Positions 23,167 through 34,978 of a DNA stretch of 64,000 nucleotides are shown here, piece by piece; the stretch's first letter is position 1, and every line of letters begins with the position of its first letter. The stretch is from positions 27,713,070 to 27,777,069 of the forward strand of contig OY726569.1 of assembly GCA_963383645.1 (NCBI GenBank), in the 5' to 3' direction. This stretch comes from Muscardinus avellanarius. Lineage: Eukaryota; Chordata; Mammalia; Rodentia; Gliridae. The notes beneath the pieces are model-generated. The model did no database searches. It worked only from the letters and a program-made list of their open reading frames with translations, and was not told the origin of the DNA. The position numbers and the translations under genes are program-made.

Positions 23167-23717
23167 GCAGCTGCACCTGCAGCACAGCCCCTGCCCCGGG
23201 AGATGGCACAGCAGACCTGCTCAGCTTTGGGGTCTTGTTGTATATCACGGCATTTACCTCCCCTAACATTAGACATTTCACAACTGTCATTTCCCTCGGC
23301 TTATATCTTTTTCCTCTCAAAAATCCCTTTGTGGGGAAAAAGTTAACAGATATTTGTACTAATATTTAAGTATTAAAATAGAATTAATACCATGATAATA
23401 TTTAAGTATCATAGCATTTAAGATACTTTTGAGAGCTCTAGTAGTAGTTGTACCACTTCTTAAAATCAGAAATTATAAAAAGTTGTATTGTAATCTTGCA
23501 TTTACAATGAGCAGCAGCCATCACTTCCAATTATACTACTTGAAAATAAAGCTTCTAAAACAATAAATTTTGATTATTTAATAAATTGGATTGCAGAAGA
23601 GCTAGCTAGGGAAAACTGATTATTAATCAAATCATTATGTTCAGAAAGGTATATAAAATTTTTGTATAAACTTATGAAACTAATTTTTTGCAATTTGAAA
23701 GTTTATGGTTTTCTTTT
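23167..23717. other. Intergenic, nothing recognised
   Basis: AT-rich sequence downstream of the first V segment; duplicated TTTAAGTAT motifs only. Confidence 0.5.
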
Positions 23718-24720
23718 TTTTAATAAATTTGTATTGGTGCATTGTAGTCCTCTAACTCAATGGGATAAAATACTTGTGGAGATATACATGCACACATCAC
23801 CCAGTCAGCCCCAATTTCTAAGCCCTTCCCTCCCCCTCCCTCCTACCCATGCTTGACTTCCTGATTGACCTTGATATGTTTAAGTACATCATGTGCTTTA
23901 AAGAGTTTCCCTTATCCTCCCCCTTATCCCCTCAGATATGTCACCTTAATTGCTCCAATATAAGGGTCCCTTCTTTATCTAGAGTTCCTCCTGTTACCCA
24001 TTTCTCCCTAACATTTTGCACATTAAGAAAAGCATCTGATTTCTTATTTTTTGTGACATTTCACTGTAAATGCCATAATTTTGTTCTCCTTATGGCTGGG
24101 CAAAATTCCATTGTGTACATATCCCATAGTTTTGAAATCCATTCATTCGTTGAAGGACATCTTGGCTGGTTCCACAGTTTGGCAATGATGAACTGTGCAG
24201 CTATGAACATGGTTGTTCATGCATTAGTTTGGTATTTTGGTTTTCATTCTTTTTGGTATATACCCAGAGGTGGTATTGCTGGATCATTAGGTAAGTTTGT
24301 TTACATTCTTCTGAGGATCTCAGATACGGTTCTCCAAAGTAGTTGGACTAACTTGCGATCCCACCAACAATGTATTAGCGCTTCTATTTCTTCACACTTA
24401 TTCCCACTTACTGAAAACCTGAAAGCCCTAAGGTGAGTAGCTTTGACAGGATGGTCCACTCACAACCAATTTTGTTTTTAAATAGAGGTGACTTGGATCT
24501 GGAATCTGCTGAGAGATTAGGTGAGGCAGTGGCAGCTCCTATTGCTTCCTGACCACACAGTTGAAGAAACCTGCTGCCCCTTTGCTGTGGAGCAGACCCA
24601 GTTTCAGGCCTACTGTGCAACAGGCTCTGGGCCCAGCCTCACTAGCTCCAGAACTGGCCTCGCCGCCCAGCAGGCACTGGTTCCTGTCACTGTGGGCAGG
24701 ACATTTACAGAGGTTCCCAT

Positions 24721-24835
24721 CTCTCTCTCTCTATAGATATAGATATAGATATATAGATATTATATATATAATATATATATATTATATATATATATATAGA
24801 GAGAGATACTATATATAGAGAGAGATATATATTTA
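24721..24835 (+). repeat. (TC)n/(TA)n/(GA)n microsatellite
   Basis: A CT run, ATAGAT units, then TA and GAGA runs. The open frames across it (poly-Tyr/Ile) are artefacts. Confidence 0.9.
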
Positions 24836-26549
24836 GTAGGAGAAAATAGCATGTCATTTGCAGGAGCTGAGAGCTTCCCTAGCAGCAATTGATTTCATTT
24901 CTCCACTGAAAGCGGATTTTATTTCTCCACTGAAAACAGAGACTCACAGCTTCACTATGAAGAGTGGGATCTGCTACTCCAAGCACACCCTGGCCCCCAG
25001 TGAACTACAGAGGAGTGCAGTGGTCATGAGCTGAGGTCCCCCAGGACACCTGGTACACAGAATCAGCCCAGCTATGGGCAGTGCTCCCTCCACCTTGCCC
25101 CGGACATTTTTCCTACATAGTATGTTGTCCAGAATTCCTGCACATTTGTGGCAAAAGCAGCCTACTTTGGGGGAGAGATTTTCAAAAATTCAAGGTGGAT
25201 TTGATTGGATCTGTCTTCCTCTCTCGAATACTGGCCTCCACCACTACTGCCATCTTGGTCCATCTGCACAAAACTTTTTCTTATATAGTATGTTGTTCAG
25301 AGTTCCTGAGCATGTGGGGCAGGAACGGTCTACTTTTAGAGATATTTCTTCAAAAATTCAAGGTGGATTTGGTTGAATCTGTCTGCTTCTCCTGAATACT
25401 GGCCACCGCCACCACCTTCTTGGTCTCTTCTAGAGTATGTTGTTGTTAAATATTCCTGTGCATGTGTGGCAGGAGCAGTCTGCTTTCTGATCTCTTCTGG
25501 GATGTCCCTCCAAAAATCACTTTTCTTGCTGTGGTGGGCACCATGCTACAGTCTTGCCTCTAATTCCACCAATTTCCACTCTCCTATATTTCAGATAGGA
25601 AGTCATGACTGGAAATGTTTCTGTGTATTGTTCCAATCAGCTATTAAAATCTGTTGTCCAGGGTTTCTCAGAGGGATGCATGTCCTATTCGGCCACTGCT
25701 AACCATCACCTCTGCGGCAGTGGTCGCCGCTGCAGCTGCAAATGCAGCCGCTGCCATCCTCCTCCCTCTTCAATATTTTTTTAATAAAAGAAAACAGTAT
25801 GTGTCTTTTGCAGGAAGGAGCTGGTGGCCCAAGTACTTAGTAGCAATGTATTTTATCTCCCTGCCAAGAGTGGAGGCCCACAGCTTCACCACAGAGAGAG
25901 AGAGAGAGTTCTGCTGCTCTGAGCCCACCCAGCCCCAGTGCTGCGCAGAGGAGCATGGTGGCCAAGAGTGTCCTTGGGTCATGGGACGCATGGCACCCAC
26001 CAACCCGACTATGTGGGGCTCCATCTGACACGCCCTAAACATTTTTCTTAAATAATATGTTGTCCAGAGTTCCTGAGCATGTGGAGCAGGTGCAGTAAAC
26101 TTTTGGGGAAATTTCCTCAAAAATTCACAGTAGATTAGAATGAATCTACCTGCCTCTCCCCAATACTGGCTGTTGCCACTGCTGCAATCTTGGCCCTCCT
26201 CCTGAGCATTTTTCTTACATAGTATGTTGTCCAGAATTACTGAGCATGTGGGGCAAAAGCAGTCTTTTTTGGGGGGAGATTTCTCCAACAGTTCAAGGCG
26301 AGTTGGATTGGACGTGTCTAGCTCTCCCGAATACGGGCTGCCGCCGCCTCCATCTCCACCATCTTGGTCCGTCTCTTCTCTCTCATATTTTAGGTAGGAA
26401 GTCATGGCTATAAATATCTCTATATATTGTCCAAATCATATATTAAACCAAAAATCTGATGTCCAGGGTTTCTCAGAGGAATAGCTGTCCTATTTGGCTG
26501 CTGCTAGCTATTGTTGCTGTGGCCATGGTCGCCACTGCGACCACGGCCC
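24836..26549 (-). repeat. Two tandem blocks of 0.8-0.95 kb made of about 165-bp units
   Basis: The core with CAAAAATTCAAGGTGGATT recurs at about 25182 and 25348, with worn forms at 25510, 26118 and 26282. The whole block is doubled: GTCCAGGGTTTCTCAGAGG occurs at 25659 and 26460, and TTTGCAGG at 24857 and 25808. A 211-residue minus-strand open frame (26405-25770) spans the repeat junction and has no recognisable domain. Confidence 0.7.
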
Positions 26550-26587
26550 TATGTTTTTCCTTATGTATCACTATAAATTGTATTGTA

Positions 26588-26773
26588 TTAGCCGGGAATG
26601 GTGTCGCACACTTGTAATCCTCGAGCTTGGGAAGCAGAGACAGGAGGATCACGCATGTTCGAAGCCAGCTGCGCTGGCTTAAGAGACCCTGTTTCCAAAT
26701 AAAAAATATAAAATAGGTCTTGGAGTGTAGACCAGAAGTAGAAGGGTTTCCAGGAACCCCAGTGCCACCAAAA

Positions 26774-26816
<43 letters not shown>

Positions 26817-26820
26817 ATAT
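26588..26820 (+). repeat. SINE type A with (TAAA)n tail
   Basis: Complete type A SINE with a tail of about 12 AAAT units. TTGTATTA flanks both sides, a target duplication. Confidence 0.88.
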
Positions 26821-27085
26821 TGAATTGTATTATATAAATAATACAGTATTTTGAGCAAAGACTTCTATATTATAATTCTTAGAGGTATTTCTTCATGATT
26901 TTTGAACAAGAGACCCCAAATTTTCAATTTGTACTTTATTTCACAAATTTTATAGCCTGGTTGGGAATCTTTAACCCATAAGCTAAACTGGAAAGAAATC
27001 AGAAGGCAATCAGAATGTTGTAAGAAGTGTTTCTTGCTTTGCATATTAGAAAAACAACCACTACTTTGGGTTCTGCAAGTTGCTG

Positions 27086-27088
<3 letters not shown>

Positions 27089-27129
<41 letters not shown>
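27089..27129 (+). repeat. (GT)n microsatellite
   Basis: About 20 uninterrupted GT units. Confidence 0.95.
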
Positions 27130-27131
<2 letters not shown>

Positions 27132-27638
27132 CTGTCAGGAAAGAAATGTTATAAATAATGAAAGCAGATCTTCAAATAGGAGCATCCTGCAAAGTCCAGT
27201 TTAATCCATGTTACTATAGATTTAGTGTCCTTTTGATGCATTTTATATCAGGGACCCTATAGGAGTAATCAAAACCCAGATAGGAACTCATCCCTAGCAC
27301 CCCATCACTGCTTGTGAAGATACCCAAGGTGGTGCAGATCACCTCAAAGCTAGATCGCTGTGGACATGAAGATGTCCTCAGAGTCCCATGGTGCAAGATG
27401 ATTTCTCTCCACCCTCACCCCACTCTACCTCTCCCACTCCCAGCCCTCTATAAAATGTTCTGTCATATCATACAAAAGAATTCCAAAACTTTAATAACCA
27501 TCAAAAATTATTTTGTCCAACTTCATTTTATAAAGAAAGTATTGCAAGATGCCAGTAAAAAACAATTAGCTAAAGAAATTTGAAGGAAAAGAAAGAATCT
27601 GCTTTCCCTCACTTAATTCTTAGCATCCCAGCTCCTTC

Positions 27639-28133
27639 CTATTCCTGGAGGACAGATTGCTGAGCCAAGAGCAACTGCTTCTCAGCATAGGCACCAGGAG
27701 ATTTGCAGCATGGTCTGGGAAGCCTTGGTCTAGTCAGCCTGTTCCAGAGCAGTTGCAACTGGTGTAAATGCCTGACACTCTGGCAGGTGAGGAGACGCAG
27801 GTTGAGCCACTGTTGTTCTACCAGCACATCCGTCCTGCCCTGCTGGCTGTTGTGGAGTGATTCCACCAAAAGTGAGGGGCCAGCCTCCATACCTATGGTC
27901 TCTCAGGGCTTTCCTAAGAGTAGTAGTGCCCATTCTGCATCCCAGTGGACATGCTTTGAAGGAAGAATACACACCTGATGACCATCACTCATACAAAAAT
28001 ACTGAAACTGAGACTTTCCACCTGAAAGTGGACAAGTCCATGGAGGTGCTAGAAAAATCTTTTTGTGAATGTCATAATTCCAAAGGGAAAATATTGACCT
28101 AAAGTATCTACCTCCAAGAAAAGGGCAATTCAC
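27639..28133 (-). pseudogene. Possible processed pseudogene, origin unknown
   Basis: On the minus strand one frame runs from 28133 to 27639, about 164 codons, with a single in-frame TGA after WALLLLGKP. Its composition is protein-like and leucine-rich (for example HQLQLLWNRL and AEKQLLLAQQ) and is not that of a simple repeat. I do not recognise the family. No poly(A) tail or splice sites are evident, so it could be chance or an old repeat. Confidence 0.3.
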
Positions 28134-28941
28134 ACAATGAAGAATTTGAGAATCCCAACATGTGGGGAATAGGTGAGAGAATAGAACAGCCTTAGAATAA
28201 AAAAGTTACATATAGGAAAACATACATTTTATACACACATACATTAATATATTGAGGTGAGGTCATTACAGTTACAGCTGTCCTTAAATCTTTAATGATG
28301 TGCATTGTAACTGAGGGATCAGATTTATTCTTTATTATTCCAAGGTATTAGTGAGTACTAATAATAGGAAAGGGGCCAACATTTCTGAAAATGAAGTTAT
28401 TTTGGTTTCCTTGAAACCATTTCTCATGTTGAGTCTTTAGGGTAAATTTCCTATTTGTACTATCCCCACAGAACACACAAGGAATATTTAGGCTACCCTA
28501 GGGTTTGTCCTATAAAAGTAATCATAAAAATATCAAGGAATTAAAGTAGATAAGACATGCTTTGGGTAGAGCAAAATAATCCTGGAAATTTATTGGACTT
28601 AAGGACTTCATAAACATATTTGGGAAATAACATCGTAGTGAAAGTTGGGAGAAAATAGTGATCAAGACCACAGAAATTCATGCAGGAGGATTGGCTCTTA
28701 GGTAAGAAGAATTTCTAGTTAGGATATGTCAGTCATTACATTTAAGCAACAGTGAAGGGAGCAGAGTTAAGTACCTTGAGGGTTGGCTCATAATTTAGAG
28801 GAAATCCCAGAGAAAATCTAAGTCAGCCATTGCATTTAAAGACATACCATGCATTTGGACAGAAGGAGCAAACACATCAAGAATAGGCTTACATATGTTT
28901 ATATTTTTGGAATTCATAGCATGTTTTATCTGAATTTCTCT
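28134..28941. other. Intergenic, nothing recognised
   Basis: AT-rich, no V segment signals. Confidence 0.5.
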
Positions 28942-29124
28942 TCTTCTATTTTGATTCTGGGTATTGAAACCACGGACATTCTACCTTTGAGCTATACTTC
29001 TAGCTCTATTTTAAGTTTCATTTTGAAACAGGATCTCACTAGTTTTCTGAGGCTGGCTTTAAACCTGCCATCCTATTTCAGCATCCCAAATGCCAGAATT
29101 ACAGGTGTGTGCCATCATGACTGG
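28942..29124 (-). repeat. SINE type B, minus strand, degraded
   Basis: Right arm, linker (TTTTGAAACAGG) and left arm are recognisable. Confidence 0.7.
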
Positions 29125-29296
29125 CTGAGAATCTCTATTCTTTCTCTTAGTTCTTGGCAGAATGCCTGCTACACAACCATAAAGATTTCTTAAAGCATGT
29201 GAAAGTTCTTATTGGAAATCTACTCAATCTATGAGTCAAACTGTTTCTAAAGTTGGGGTGTTAATAGCTTAAGAATTTGACCTCTGCTCCTTTACC

Positions 29297-29478
29297 ATTT
29301 TTTCGTGGTACTGGGGTTTCTGGAAACCCTTCTACCACCAGGCTACACTCCTAGACCTATTTTTTTTTATTTGAAAACAGGGTCTCTTAGGCCAGCAAGG
29401 CTGGCTTCAAACCTGCGTGATCCTCCTGTCTCTTTCTCCCAAGTGCAGGGATTACCAGCATGTGCCACCATGCCCAGC
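29297..29478 (-). repeat. SINE type A, minus strand
   Basis: Complete. ACCATTTT is present on both sides as a target duplication. Confidence 0.85.
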
Positions 29479-29937
29479 ACCATTTTGATTTTTATGTTGT
29501 ATTACAGTCATCGTTGTTGAAAGAAAACACCATGGTTGGATTGTTTGCTCTATCCATTTCCTGGGAACTGCAAGTCATGGACCAGAGCAGGCTTAAAGGG
29601 AAGAGGCTGAGGTAATATGCATTTCAAATATTCAGTGGCCCTCTCTCTCTTACTTTGAGATGGCTTATTTGTTTTAGAAAAGTATCATATTTTTCTTTGT
29701 TTATGAGTGTGAATCTTAATTCTTTCTTGACTTCAAGCTTGTAACCTCAGCCCATCATTGCATAAACACCAAAATATGCTTTTCTACTTTATTAATAATT
29801 ATTCAGTAGTATGTACAATTATAAACCTTAATCTTTATGTCTAATTGCAAATCTAAGACCTACTTGCTGCTTTTATGTGTCTGAGTCCCTCATAGGGTAA
29901 GAGACCATTTAACCAGAGTCCAGTAGTTAGGACATAA

Positions 29938-29951
29938 CCACAAGGTGGCAG
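29938..29951 (+). promoter_or_regulatory. CTCF-like site upstream of TRAV13-like
   Basis: CCACAAGGTGGCAG differs from the common CTCF core CCACCAGGTGGCAG at one base. Lies 219 bp before the leader ATG. Confidence 0.5.
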
Positions 29952-30169
29952 TCAACCTCAGCAGATTCTCTAAGTGGAGGGTTCATTTCAGTGGATTCTG
30001 AATGAATAGGCTTAGGGTGGAGCAGAGCTTTATTCTTATTGGCTGGGTAGGCAAAATAAAAGAAAAATAACCACTATAACTGTTAGAGGGGGGAAAAGGG
30101 ACAAGCTGATAACAGAAATAGCTCCCCTGGTAGATGCAAGACTGTGATTGGTCTTAATCAGGAAGAACA

Positions 30170-30672
30170 ATGAAGACATCCATTCATGCTTTATTCATGT
30201 TCTTGTGGCTGCAGCTAGACTGTGAGTAGAGGATTCTGGGATGACAGAATATATTAAGGGGAACTATTTAGATGTCCAGGGAGAAGACTGTTCTTATTTA
30301 GATTTCCTGTACTTACTGTAGGAAAAGATGATTCTGGAAAAGTGACCTGAGAGCCTTCTGTCTTTTTCTTTTTCTGCACAGGGATGAGCCGAGGAGAGAA
30401 GGTGGAGCAGCATCCTTCTACCCTGAGAGTCCAGGAGGGAGACAGCGCTGTGATCAACTGCACTTATTCAAACAGTGGCTCACAATACTTCCCTTGGTAT
30501 AAGCAAGGAGCTGGAAAGGGTCCCCAGCTCATTGTAGACATTCGTTCAAACAGAGACAGAAATCAATACCAAAGATTCATGGTTTTACTGGATAAGAAAT
30601 CCAAGCACTTCTCCCTACACATCAATGCCACCCAACCTGGAGATACAGCTGTCTACTTCTGTGCAGCCAGCA
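30170..30672 (+). CDS. TRAV13: TCR alpha V segment, TRAV13 family
   Basis: Leader exon 30170-30221 (MKTSIHALFMFLWLQLD), donor GTGAGT, 160-bp intron, pyrimidine tract and acceptor TGCACAG, V exon 30222+160 onward (30382?) read from position 30382 in frame. The mature start is GEKVEQHPSTL. First cysteine in VINCTY, core tryptophan in FPWYKQ, second cysteine in AVYFC, ending CAAS. Framework and CDR2 (IVDIRSN) are very close to human TRAV13-1. Codons are open throughout, so it is probably functional. An inverted CCAAT box (TGATTGGTC) lies 24 bp before the ATG. The start was chosen because it gives a leader of normal length. Confidence 0.93.
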
Positions 30673-30711
30673 CACAATGCTCCCCAGACATCTGCAGTCT
30701 GTCCTCAAACC
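30673..30711 (+). other. 23-type RSS of the TRAV13-like segment
   Basis: Heptamer CACAATG (fifth base A instead of G), 23-bp spacer, nonamer CCTCAAACC. The essential CAC is intact. Confidence 0.88.
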
Positions 30712-31199
30712 TGCCAGTGGGGCTCAAGCCACGCCCCCTTTATTTGTGCAGACTTTCCATGACAGCATTTTGTCATATTGATTTTTTTGCAAGTGTAAAG
30801 TAGTGTACATACATTAGAAGTATGTAAAACATGGGGTAAGTCCAAGGTGACTCAGAAAGGGTTAGGACGTTTCGTTGGCTGATTATTGCTCAATAGTTAT
30901 TTATTTGAGGTGCATAACATGATGTCTTTGTATGCATACATATAGTAAAAAAAAAATGAACAGATGGATGTGAAATGCATAGAGCACAGCATTCGGGAAG
31001 GACAAAGAGCTTCTCTGCCCACCTCTGGAAACCCCAAATGCAGGCATCTCCGTGTGTTCAGCATCTGAGATGCTTGAGGGATTCTCAAAGGGAATCACTG
31101 ATGCTCTGTTTTGAAATCCATTCTAAATGTCCCTATGTAGAAAACCTTTTAGTATCAACATCAGAATCTCTGTTATATGTGTATTTTTATATTTTTTTA

Positions 31200-31298
31200 A
31201 GATTTAAAGAAGTTTATTAAAAAGATAGAAATACAGATGATAGTTACAGTCTCACATTACCAGGGTAACATGAGGGGGTACTTCGAACAAAATCACTG
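31200..31298 (-). repeat. 3' R region with polyadenylation signal
   Basis: AATAAA on the minus strand at 31218-31213, 13 bases before the end of R, then an A-rich tail (TAAAAAAATAT) and the target duplication. Confidence 0.8.
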
Positions 31299-31319
31299 AA
31301 ATACAAAACACGGAACAGA

Positions 31320-31327
31320 CTTTTATA
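31320..31327 (-). promoter_or_regulatory. TATA box of the ERV U3
   Basis: TATAAAAG on the minus strand, 22-29 bp upstream of the R start, the canonical distance to a transcription start. Confidence 0.65.
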
Positions 31328-31384
31328 CACATGACATCCTCCATCTTGTTTCACATAATTTTGATGTAGTAAAAGTCCCTGTAG

Positions 31385-31570
31385 CCAGGCATGGTGGCGC
31401 ACACTTGTAATCCCCGCGCTTGGGAGGTGGAGACAGGAGGATTGTTCAGGTTTGAAGCCAGCCTTGCTAGCTTAAGAGACCCTGTTTCCAAATAAAAAAA
31501 TATTTAAAAAATAGGTCTGGGAGTGTAGCTGGAGGTAGAAGCATTTCCAGGAAACCCAGTATCACCAAAA
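31385..31570 (+). repeat. SINE type A within the ERV U3
   Basis: Complete, followed by (CAAAA)n. TCCCTGTA flanks it on both sides. Confidence 0.9.
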
Positions 31571-33859
31571 CAAAACAAAACAAAACCTCCCTGTAAAGTT
31601 CCTCCCTTAACTTTTCCTGCCAAACTCAGTTTACGCCAGGTGTCTCCTTTCATGAAGGTCAATCCCCCCTCCCATCCTAGCTAGATTATCCAATTATGTA
31701 AACCTGTCTTTAGAATGAGGAAGTCCTACCACCCCTTATCTATCAACTTTCTAATTACCTTAAACTAGGTTAATTTACATTAGAATAGTTGTCTGCTTCT
31801 TGGCAGAAACCAAGTCCTTTCACAGATCTGCCCCTTACCCAATTTTTGAAATATATTTATTAATAATCAGAGCTTTTTCTTAGGCCATTTCCAATACTGG
31901 TACATTTACCCCTCTGTCTAGTAACTTCCTGACACTTGTCAGGCCAAAGGTAAATACATTTGACTTTTACAATTTTTATTAACAGTTAACACGAGCTCAA
32001 TCCCCATCCATTTTCCCCCCATTTTTACTATATGCATGTACCCCTTAGCAAAGGAATAAGGACACTGATTCAGTCATTAACTGCTTCTAGCTGAACAGGG
32101 GTGATATAGGGGGGCCCCGGCTTTAGGGATATATGCATGTAGGGTGGTGGTGAGGGAGTCAGATGGGCGAGTATGTCTCTATGGCTGTCCAAAGGGCTTT
32201 GATAGATGTTCCTCTTTGGGTCTGCTCATCTGAAGTCTGAAATATTCAAGCCTATGAGATGACACTCATAATACAGGTTAACCATGAAAACCTAAAAATA
32301 GCACTTAAATGAGAAGTTAAAAACTGTTTTGCTGACTCAGGCTGAAACACACAAAAGTGGGATGTATTTAGTTTATTTTGCACCACATAAATCCAGAAAT
32401 TAGTACTGTGGAGATCTGAAATAGGCTTTAGGGTAACTTGAAAAAATATTTTAAATGATTTGATTAGTACCATGTCACCTGCACAAAACAAAAGTTCCCC
32501 CTTCCACTCTGGCACCGTTTGAAGTTTACTTAAAACTTGCTGATAAGCTGCCAGTTGGGTAACATAGTCTGTTATCTAGGATTATGTCCCAGTCAGAAAA
32601 GATCTAAAAGTTTTCCCTGGCATATGAGTGAAACCAAGCTGCCAATCTTCACCTGGAAATGTGCCTCTAGATTGCTTGCCCAGTGGATTTAACAGTCTAT
32701 TTTTGGAATTAATTTCTAAGGCAAATTTCAAATCTCTGTATGATACGACTCAGTCTCCTGGAACTGTTTCTCTATAGACAGCCTTGAAGCTAGTTTACAA
32801 GAGGGCAGCTTACTAGAAACCTACTTCCTTTTAATAATCCAACGTTATCACATAAGCACACAAACATACCACAAACACTTTACAACTTGCTTTAACCCTC
32901 TGAATTTTTTTCTATCCTGGTCCTGTCTTTCCCATTTAGGAAAATCTTAGGATAAAACTTACAAAATGCTTTCTTAGTCTCACAAAATTTCCTTTCTCTA
33001 TATTTACCAATATATAAAGAAATATCTACACACTTTCTATGTCTGTCTTTTGTTGTTACATACAAGCTAAACCAAAAAATAATACCATTTTATAATGTTG
33101 TTCATATATCAACAATTAAAAAAACCATTTAAAAGACTTAAGTGTTATTTTAAACCTTATGAAGTTAAGAGCATTTTAAAGCATTGTGTTTTACATTTTC
33201 CCAACTTAATAATTGGAAAGTTAAGACATTAGGTAAATATCACTAGCACCTTAAAACCTTAATTTTGCAAAAGAAATAAAATTAAAGACAGTGCCTATCA
33301 CATTTGACCATACAACTTAATAACTGTATTACAGATTACTACAAAAAACTATGACATTAAATAAACTTCACTAGTGTCTTAAAACATTAATTTTGTCAAA
33401 GAGAAAATTATTTAATCACATCTCACAGATATCTAATTGGACAGCTTTTCTGAAGTTACCATCTTAACTAAGACTGGTTGAAATTAAAAAAAAAAAAACT
33501 TTAATCAGTAACTTTAGTGACCCTAGGGAAAAAAAAGTTGGTTTCCTGACATTATATCTCCTTTTTAACATAGGAGCTGGAATCTAGGTTACCCCAGAAG
33601 CAGGCTTAAATATTGAGGGAAAAAATGTTCTAAGGGCTTGCTGGAGATGCCCTGGACTGTTACTTTAAGAGAGGATTTTGGACCGGGAGAATACCGTGAG
33701 GCGGAAAACCTGGTGCCTGTCTCCACTAGGAACCAGACAGTTTGTGAGCCCCCATTAAAGTTATCAAGGCTCCTCTCTCTTTATCCAGGTTGTAGAAGCC
33801 TGGAAAGGCAGCCCTGGGGCCCATCATTGGGGATATGGTGCTGATGACCCCTGGTCCCT
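31571..33859 (-). mobile_element. U3, integrase and protease remnants of the processed ERV
   Basis: About 33860-33640 read on the minus strand continues past the nucleocapsid into protease-like sequence. A piece at 32515-32252 (PEWKGELLFCAGDMVLIKSFK) resembles the C-terminal domain of a retroviral integrase. Reverse transcriptase and envelope are not seen. The remainder, very AT-rich around 32820-33540, is probably U3 or unassigned. Confidence 0.45.
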
Positions 33860-34620
33860 TCAGACCTGAGGACAAAAAGATTTCCAGTGGTCCCCCATGC
33901 ACCTTGGGCAGGGCACTGGTGGGCATTTGTAGCCTTTTGAGTGAGGGCAATAGCTTTTGAAATGCCCTGGCTTTCCACATCTGAAGCCGACCTGAGCCTT
34001 GGTTTTTATGGGGTCAGCATGCATCTGTACCTGTTTTCCGGTGGAATTGGCATTTAGACACATGGTCACCAGGATTTCCTCATGGCATTTTTCCTCCTGT
34101 TTTTCTCTTTTTAAATTTCCATTATAGCAGACAGAGTTAGCAGCCTGTTTTCTAGTGAGTGTGTTTTTTAAAGTCATATGTTTTAGTGTTGATAAATCAG
34201 TGAAAATAAAGAAGTTATTTTCTAGTGAGAGTGGCTGATGGACCAACATGGCATCTTGTTGTTTTGGCTCTAATTGGTCTTTAGGTTTTGTTTTAGCCAG
34301 GGCTGCCACAATTGTCTCAAACTGCGATCGTTAAAGAAATCCGGGTGTTCTTGGAAGTTAAAGAACAGCTGACGATAAGCTACTTCTATCCATCTTTCCT
34401 CCTTTTTACAAAATCGATCTAGTTGCTGAATAGTGTTATAATTTAAACATCCCTGAAGGGGCCAGATTTCTCCATCCCCCAGCACATACTGTGGCCATAC
34501 TTGGGTGCAGAGAAATATGAGATCTTTCTTCCTTAGCATTTTGGTGTCAATTTTTTTCCAGTTTTGGAGGACCCACGCTAGTGGAGATCCAGCTTCCACT
34601 TTGGACTGATGAGATCCCAT
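33860..34620 (-). pseudogene. gag remnant of the processed ERV (matrix to nucleocapsid)
   Basis: Begins at 34620 with MGSHQS, an N-myristoylation-type matrix start, and runs to about 34270. It then continues in another frame to 33860 with two zinc-knuckle motifs near the end. The first has lost its first cysteine (FRCGKPGHFKSYC) and the second is one residue short (CPRCMGDHWKSFC). Most of the capsid is missing. Two knuckles and a lysine-type primer site fit a class II (beta-like) virus. Broken. Confidence 0.7.
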
Positions 34621-34679
34621 CTTTTGGGGTGCAGTGATACTAGAACCACCATCAGCTGTTATCGCCTTTGGCTCCAAAG

Positions 34680-34697
34680 ATAGCCCCGCGTGGGTGC
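34680..34697 (-). other. Primer-binding site, tRNA-Lys-like
   Basis: Minus-strand TGGCACCCACGCGGGGCT just after U5. It resembles the tRNA-Lys1,2 type with two substitutions and one missing base. Confidence 0.5.
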
Positions 34698-34883
34698 CAA
34701 ACTGTTACAGTTAAAAAGATGATGTTGCAGTGAAAGATGAATGGTACCATTTGGGGGTGAGGGTTACTGTTTAGGGTAACAGTCCCCAGAGACCTTTGTT
34801 AGACCCCCGGAAACAATTCCCCTTAAACACAAAAACCGCGGGCTCTTGCCCTGAGTTGGGGCAGTAGCCCCAACTCTTGCTGA

Positions 34884-34978
34884 AGATTTAAAGAAGTTTA
34901 TTAAAAAGATAGAAATACAGAAGGTAGTTACAGCCTCGTGTTACCCAACATGAGGGGGTGCTTCGAATGAAATCACTG
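34884..34978 (-). repeat. 5' R region of the processed ERV
   Basis: Shares AGATTTAAAGAAGTTTATT and ATGAGGGGGT with 31200-31298, about 90 percent similar by eye. Continues into U5, with no U3 before it. Confidence 0.8.

Larger units (their letters stand above)
23718..26549 (-). mobile_element. Divergent relative of the SVA-like composite, minus strand
   Basis: In element orientation (minus): about 165-bp tandem units (26549-24835), an AT/GA microsatellite, a short GC-rich VNTR-like remnant (about 24705-24590), then an L1 part with the end of ORF2 plus 3' UTR (24425-23718). The module order equals the complete copy at 54597, but the L1 part is longer and no shared junction is seen. Candidate imperfect target duplication: TATGGTTTTCTTTT at 23704 and TATGTTTTTCCTTA at 26550. 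It could be two neighbouring insertions instead. Confidence 0.55.
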
